The notes under the pieces were generated by a model. That model worked only from the letters and a program-made list of their open reading frames with translations, searched no databases and was not told the DNA's origin. A stretch of 64,000 bases of DNA, taken from Drosophila miranda (taxonomy: Eukaryota; Arthropoda; Insecta; Diptera; Drosophilidae). The position numbers were made by a program, and so were the translations under genes. Shown piece after piece: positions 59,301 through 64,000 of this stretch. The stretch covers positions 13,932,001 through 13,996,000 of the forward strand of contig NC_046676.1 in assembly GCF_003369915.1 (NCBI RefSeq), given 5' to 3'. Within the stretch, counting starts at the first letter, position 1, and the number at the start of each line of letters is the position of its first letter.

Positions 59301-62300
59301 CGTGATAAGCTGCAAACAGACTTGAGGCATTTATACGGATACCTCCTAAACATAATCGGGGGGAGCACTCCACATACGATATGCTGATGCTGATGAATGT
59401 TCCTCCAGAAGAACCTTCAGAGAGGGAGGCAGGGTGCAATCTTGGCTAGAACTGCTGCTTTGTCCCAAATTGAAGAGGCAACCAATGTTTGTGTAGCTGG
59501 TAATAATAATTGTGATTACAATTGCCATAAATAGTCGCTGATGAAGGTACCTACAACTGAATCATCAGTGGAATCGAAGGGAATTCGTTCGTGCCGTTCG
59601 TTTGATTAGAAACTAGTTCAGACATTGGGCTTTGCTCCTCTCCTCTCCTCTCCTCTCCTATCCTCTGGTGGTGGCGTGTCTGTGTCAACAGCACGAAGTG
59701 GAATTTACGAGGTGGGGAGAGGGATTTCTTATCAGCTGCCCCCGATAACAGATACCAAGAAAAGTACAAACTGGAAACACACACAATTAATAATACTTTG
59801 AGCACAACTTTGCATTCGTTCTGGGAAATATATCCATACTTTTTGTTTTTCCTTTTTGCACTACCTTTTCTAGGGCAAAATATTTACTATATATATATTT
59901 TTGAATTATTTATTTATGAATCTTCTTTATTTTCATGTCCTATTACACACACACACACACACACGCAATATATTTACACGCACAAATACAAACACTCGTT
60001 GTACATTTTTCGACTTTGTTGGTTGTTGTGCCTTCCACTACACTGAACTTTGAACTCGAAATATACCCACATATCGATATCGATATATATCGATCTATAT
60101 ATTGTACATTCCCATATGGTATGGTATGGTATGGTGTATATATATTTTGTACAAACGAAATGCTGGCTGCCACCACACAACCGATGAATACCCGAAAAAA
60201 AAAACACACACCCAAACAACACACCACAAAAAAAAAAACCCCGAAACAAAACAGGTGCCGAATCCTGCCATTCTGATTGTAAGTATTTCCAAATCCAAAA
60301 CCAAATCCAAGACTAAACGAAAGGTGGATGGTGGAACATGGATGCCATATTAACCCGTATATGTTTTGTTGATCCTCTCCTATCTTTCGTTATCTATTAC
60401 GTTTAACCCAATTTTAGTGTTTCTATTCCCAAAAATGCCCGTTTTTTATTTGTTCTACCAATGAGGGGACTGGTTTCTCCCACTTGTCCATATTTTATTT
60501 CTAATTCATTTATGTATGTTTTGATGATGCATTTCCTCTCACAAAAGAGTACCTTCCAAGGGGCTCTGTGTTCTGTTTTCCCATTTCCATATCAAGACCA
60601 CACATACACTTTGTACATCTGTTTAAAATCATCTCTCTGCTCACTGCTCTCTCCTCTTGCCCTCCATTCCATGCCACGCATTTTTAGAGTAGTCAAGAGG
60701 CATTTTCGGTAAAGTATGCTCTACTGTACACACCCCCCTACCCACTATAAGTAAATCCTAAACAAAACTAAAACTAACCATACATATATACGTAATGTGA
60801 ATATACGATTTTCAGTTGTAGATGAATAGCTAGATCTAGATACATATGATTTTAAGGCTTCCCCTTCCCATAACCTACCCAAAAAATCCTGAAAAATAAC
60901 AGATCTATTCGGTGTTAGCGAATAAATACTTAAACGTCAAGATAGTGACCAAGAAACAAAAACAATATAAGTATCAACGGAATATCGATATAGCAATGGA
61001 GAGTGATCAGAATGAGGTAAAAGAATCCAACCGGCTGGAGCAGCCATCGCCGCCGCCGCCGAACGGCAGAGTAGAGGAGTTTTGTCCCGTGTTCAGTACA
61101 ATTTTTAGAGTAGTCTTTTGCTTGCTTTCCGTAGATTAATCCTTTGAGAACTGCATGTGGTTGTCCTTGTCCTTGTCGATTGTTTGTTGCATGTTTTCTA
61201 TGTGTACATTGTGCTTTTTTTGTGTTGCTAACCCTAGACATCGTTAGATCTCTGAAGAACCTGCAATAATCCCATTCTCTTGTGTCCTCCCGCTACTCAG
61301 GGTGAACTGGAGCAACAACTGCTGCAAGCGAATCCCATACTGGAGGCCTTTGGCAATGCCAAGACCGTCAAGAACGATAATTCATCGCGTTTCGTAAGTC
61401 ACACACACACACACGTTTCGATAGAGACTCTTCCAGTAATCCTTGTATTTGTGGTCCTTTTTGTGCAGGGCAAATTCATACGGATCAATTTCGATGCCTC
61501 TGGTTTCATCTCGGGCGCCAACATCGAGACGTATCTGCTGGAGAAGTCGCGGGCCATCCGCCAAGCCAAGGACGAACGTACATTCCACATCTTCTATCAG
61601 TTGCTGGCGGGCGCCTCGCCGGAGCAGCGCGAGAAGTTCATACTCGATGATGTCAAGTCGTATGCATTCCTGTCGAACGGCAGCCTGCCAGTGCCCGGTG
61701 TGGATGACTATGCCGAGTTCCAGGCCACCGTCAAGTCGATGAACATCATGGGCATGACCTCGGAGGACTTCAACTCGATATTCCGTATCGTGAGCGCCGT
61801 CCTGCTGTTCGGAAGCATGAAGTTCCGGCAGGAGCGCAACAACGACCAGGCCACGCTACCCGACAACACAGTGGCCCAGAAGATTGCCCATTTGCTCGGC
61901 CTGAGTGTGACGGACATGTCGCGGGCCTTCCTCACGCCGCGCATCAAGGTGGGCCGCGACTTTGTCACCAAGGCCCAGACCAAGGAGCAGGTGGAGTTCG
62001 CTGTGGAGGCCATTGCCAAGGCCTGCTACGAGCGGATGTTCAAGTGGCTGGTGAATCGCATCAATCGGTCGCTGGACCGCACCAAGCGGCAGGGGGCCTC
62101 CTTCATCGGCATCCTCGACATGGCTGGCTTCGAGATTTTCGAGCTCAACTCGTTCGAGCAGCTGTGCATCAACTACACGAACGAGAAGTTGCAGCAGCTC
62201 TTCAACCACACCATGTTCATCCTAGAGCAGGAGGAGTACCAGCGCGAGGGCATCGAGTGGAAGTTCATTGATTTTGGGCTCGATCTGCAGCCCACCATTG

Positions 62301-64000
62301 ACCTGATCGACAAACCGGGCGGCATCATGGCCCTGCTCGACGAGGAGTGCTGGTTCCCCAAGGCCACCGACAAGACGTTTGTCGACAAGCTCGTCTCGGC
62401 CCACTCGATGCATCCGAAGTTCATGAAGACCGACTTCCGGGGCGTGGCCGATTTTGCCATCGTCCACTATGCCGGACGGGTGGACTACTCGGCGACCAAG
62501 TGGCTGATGAAGAACATGGATCCGCTGAACGAGAACATTGTGTCGCTGCTGCAGGGCTCGCAGGATCCGTTTGTGGTGAACATCTGGAAGGATGCGGAGA
62601 TCGTTGGCATGGCACAGCAGGCCCTGACCGACACCACGTTCGGGGCACGCACCCGCAAGGGCATGTTCCGCACCGTGTCCCACCTATACAAGGAGCAGCT
62701 GGCGAAGCTGATGGACACGCTGCGCAACACGAATCCCAATTTTGTGCGCTGTATCATACCGAACCACGAGAAGCGGGCCGGCAAGATCGATGCCCCCCTG
62801 GTGCTCGACCAGTTGCGTTGCAACGGCGTCCTCGAGGGCATACGCATCTGTCGCCAAGGCTTTCCCAATCGCATACCCTTCCAGGAGTTCCGCCAGCGGT
62901 ACGAGCTGCTCACTCCGAACGTCATCGCCAAGGGCTTCATGGACGGCAAGAAGGCCTGCGAGAGGATGATCCAGGCGCTGGAACTCGACTCGAATCTGTA
63001 TCGAGTCGGTCAGTCGAAGATCTTCTTCCGCGCGGGCGTCCTCGCCCATCTCGAGGAGGAGCGTGACTTCAAGATCTCCGACCTAATCGTGAACTTCCAG
63101 GCGTTCTGTCGCGGCTTCCTCGCCCGCCGCAACTACCAGAAGCGGCTCCAGCAGCTGAATGCCATCCGGATCATTCAGCGCAACTGCGCCGCCTACCTCA
63201 AGCTCCGCAACTGGCAGTGGTGGCGCCTCTACACGAAGGTTAAGCCCCTGCTGGAGGTCACCAAGCAGGAGGAGAAGCTCGTCCAGAAGGAGGATGAGCT
63301 GAAGCAGGTGCGCGAGAAGCTCGACACGCTGGCCAAGAACACCCAGGAGTACGAGCGCAAGTACCAGCAGGCGCTGGTGGAGAAAACCAGGCTCGCCGAA
63401 CAGCTGCAGGCCGAGACTGAGCTGTGCGCCGAGGCGGAGGAGTCGCGCTCGCGTCTGATGGCTCGCAAACAGGAGCTGGAGGACATGATGCAGGAGCTGG
63501 AGACGCGCGTCGAGGAGGAGGAGGAGCGTGTATTGGCCCTGGGCGGTGAGAAGAAAAAGCTGGAGCTGCACATCCAGGACCTCGAGGAGCAGCTGGAGGA
63601 GGAGGAGGCCGCGCGCCAGAAGCTGCAGCTGGAGAAGGTCCAGTTGGACGGGAAGATCAAGAAGCACGAGGAGGATCTCGCCCTCACCGACGACCAGAAC
63701 CAAAAGCTGCTCAAGGAGAAGAAGCTGCTCGAAGAGCGGGCCAACGATCTCTCCCAGACGCTCGCCGAGGAGGAGGAGAAGGCCAAGCACCTGGCCAAAC
63801 TGAAGGCCAAGCACGAGGCCACCATCGCCGAGCTCGAGGAGCGCATGCACAAGGATCAGCAGCAGCGCCAGGAGACGGACCGCACCAAGCGAAAGGTGGA
63901 AACCGAGGTGGCGGACCTTAGGGAGCAGCTGAATGAGCGACGCACCCAAGTGGAGGAGATGCAGGCGCAGCTGTTGAAGCGCGAGGAGGAGCTCACCCAG
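40913..64000 (+). CDS. zip: Non-muscle myosin II heavy chain (zipper), 5' part, cut by window end
   Basis: Coding exons: 40913-41044, 47121-47336, 53065-53221, 56330-56451, an optional 24-bp exon 60255-60278, 61301-61393 and 61469 to beyond 64000. Phases agree at all junctions, giving about 1092 of roughly 1970 residues. Motifs in order: SH3-like N-terminal region; P-loop GESGAGKT (about 179-186); loop 1; switch 1 NDNSSRFGKF split by an intron; switch 2 DMAGFEIF; relay and SH helices with [20 protein letters not shown]; converter; IQ region ([14 protein letters not shown] and [15 protein letters not shown]); then heptad-rich coiled coil from about 63250. Known role: actin-based contractile motor with Spaghetti-squash and Mlc-c light chains, acting in cytokinesis and dorsal closure. 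The start at 40913 gives the short isoform; a longer N-terminal isoform, known in D. melanogaster, was not located. Confidence 0.96.
42255..42290. repeat. GA microsatellite
   Basis: Eighteen uninterrupted AG units in zipper intron 1. Confidence 0.9.
43961..43996. repeat. CT microsatellite
   Basis: Eighteen uninterrupted CT units in zipper intron 1. Confidence 0.9.
46004..46039. repeat. CCTG tetranucleotide repeat
   Basis: About nine units of CCTG with one interruption (GCATG). Located in zipper intron 1. Confidence 0.8.
47337..53064 (+). other. zipper intron 2 (coding)
   Basis: A 5.7-kb intron. It contains ATG/GAT trinucleotide-rich DNA at 47650-47700, short TATACCC-bounded repeat remnants (48877-49035 and 49900-50090), GAGGCAGAGACA repeats at 50549-50599 and a T run of about 14 just before the next acceptor. 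No exon seen. Confidence 0.75.
50549..50599. repeat. GAGACA/GAGGCA hexanucleotide repeat
   Basis: About eight tandem six-base units, three GAGGCA-type then GAGACA-type. Confidence 0.85.
54323..54363. repeat. GGGATT hexanucleotide array
   Basis: About six to seven units, the last with an A interruption, in zipper intron 3. Confidence 0.9.
56297..56325. repeat. TC microsatellite forming the splice pyrimidine tract
   Basis: A pure TC run ending four bases before the acceptor of the zipper P-loop exon (TCTCTGCAG|ATCGC). Confidence 0.9.
56452..60254 (+). other. zipper intron 4 with a DINE-1 insertion
   Basis: A 3.8-kb intron between the P-loop exon and the optional loop 1 exon. It contains the DINE-1 element at 57470-58505, TCCTC repeats (59635-59665), CA repeats (59945-59963) and two A-rich runs before the acceptor of the 24-bp exon. 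Confidence 0.75.
57470..58505 (+). mobile_element. DINE-1/INE-1-like element
   Basis: Begins TATACCCGATACTCAAAATG and ends GTATCGGGTATA. It carries the INE-1 head (AAGGAATCGTTTCCGACCCC, TATATATTCTTGATCAGC, CCGAGTCGATTGAGCC), a TCTG/TCCG microsatellite (57612-57661) and three similar blocks with CAAATTTGGTATCC or TTTCGCCCC...CCTTCCGCCCCC, suggesting internal tandem repetition. The flank after it, GTAGAGTTGCGGTGTCCGCA, matches in reverse the flank of the 5038-5642 copy, so the true element may be longer. Confidence 0.75.
60255..60278 (+). CDS. zip: zipper 24-bp optional exon in motor loop 1
   Basis: Encodes VPNPAILI between KGSGA and GELEQQL, flanked by AAACAG and GTAAGTATT, with length divisible by three. 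D. melanogaster zipper isoforms differ by an insert of similar sequence at this spot (from memory, somewhat longer). Loop 1 length is known to tune ADP release in class II myosins. Inclusion or skipping keeps the frame. Confidence 0.7.
60279..61300 (+). other. zipper intron 5
   Basis: A 1.0-kb intron between the optional exon and the GELEQQL exon. A 75-codon open frame (60912-61139) includes a Pro run ([11 protein letters not shown]) but lacks matching splice phase evidence and is not called. Confidence 0.65.

Noticed and set aside
61382-63949. Long minus-strand and alternate-frame open frames of up to 288 codons
   Set aside because: Shadows of the highly codon-biased zipper motor and coiled-coil exon.
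1-64000. CRISPR arrays, operons or bacterial features
   Set aside because: The window is insect nuclear DNA; the short direct repeats are microsatellites without spacer structure.

Overview
The window is Drosophila nuclear DNA, most probably from an obscura-group-like species. It has compact housekeeping genes with short GT-AG introns of about 50-70 nt, large microsatellite-rich introns, ATATGTACATATG-type AT repeats, DINE-1/INE-1 fragments and clear orthologues of fly genes. From memory, all the recognised genes lie on chromosome arm 2R of D. melanogaster (Muller element C) but at separate places there, so this chromosome has been rearranged relative to melanogaster.

Layout. 1-7858: non-coding, read as the long first intron of a minus-strand gene whose first coding exon, a signal peptide, lies at 7859-7979. 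8.0-10.1 kb: upstream DNA with a MITE-like repeat. 10121-10744 (+): Sdhaf2, succinate dehydrogenase assembly factor 2. 10948-13031 (-): Mlh1, mismatch repair. 13779-15421 (-): Gasz, the mitochondrial piRNA-pathway scaffold. 16.0-18.7 kb (+): a decayed but intron-bearing copy of arrow (LRP5/6). 19478-20393 (-): an unrecognised predicted secreted protein, with a truncated duplicate of its signal-peptide exon at 19.1-19.5 kb. 21236-23988 (-): Rs1, the DDX27-type DEAD-box helicase. 24413-24941 (+): a small mitochondrial membrane protein resembling UQCC4/CCSMST1, divergent from Rs1. 26730-30607 (+): Cdk4. 31205-32954 (-): dolichol kinase. 32674-40273: a 3.8-kb direct tandem duplication carrying the 5' end of the dolichol kinase gene and the upstream region of the next gene. 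40913-64000 (+): zipper, non-muscle myosin II heavy chain, complete from the start codon through the motor, the IQ region and the first part of the coiled coil, and cut by the window edge.

The genes are independent units and not a pathway, but several are head-to-head or tail-to-tail neighbours. Sdhaf2/Mlh1 are convergent with 203 bp between stop codons, Rs1 and the UQCC4-like gene share a 424-bp divergent promoter, and dolichol kinase and zipper are divergent across the duplicated block. The most notable non-gene signals are: the tandem duplication between dolichol kinase and zipper, which doubles the probable zipper upstream exon and creates a truncated dolichol kinase 5' end pointing antisense into it; a dispersed repeat family lying beside several promoters and carrying core-promoter Motif 1 and Motif 6 matches; the arrow pseudogene beside an orphan secreted-protein gene; and a candidate structured RNA in an Rs1 intron. 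All exon boundaries were placed by eye from GT-AG sites and reading-frame continuity.
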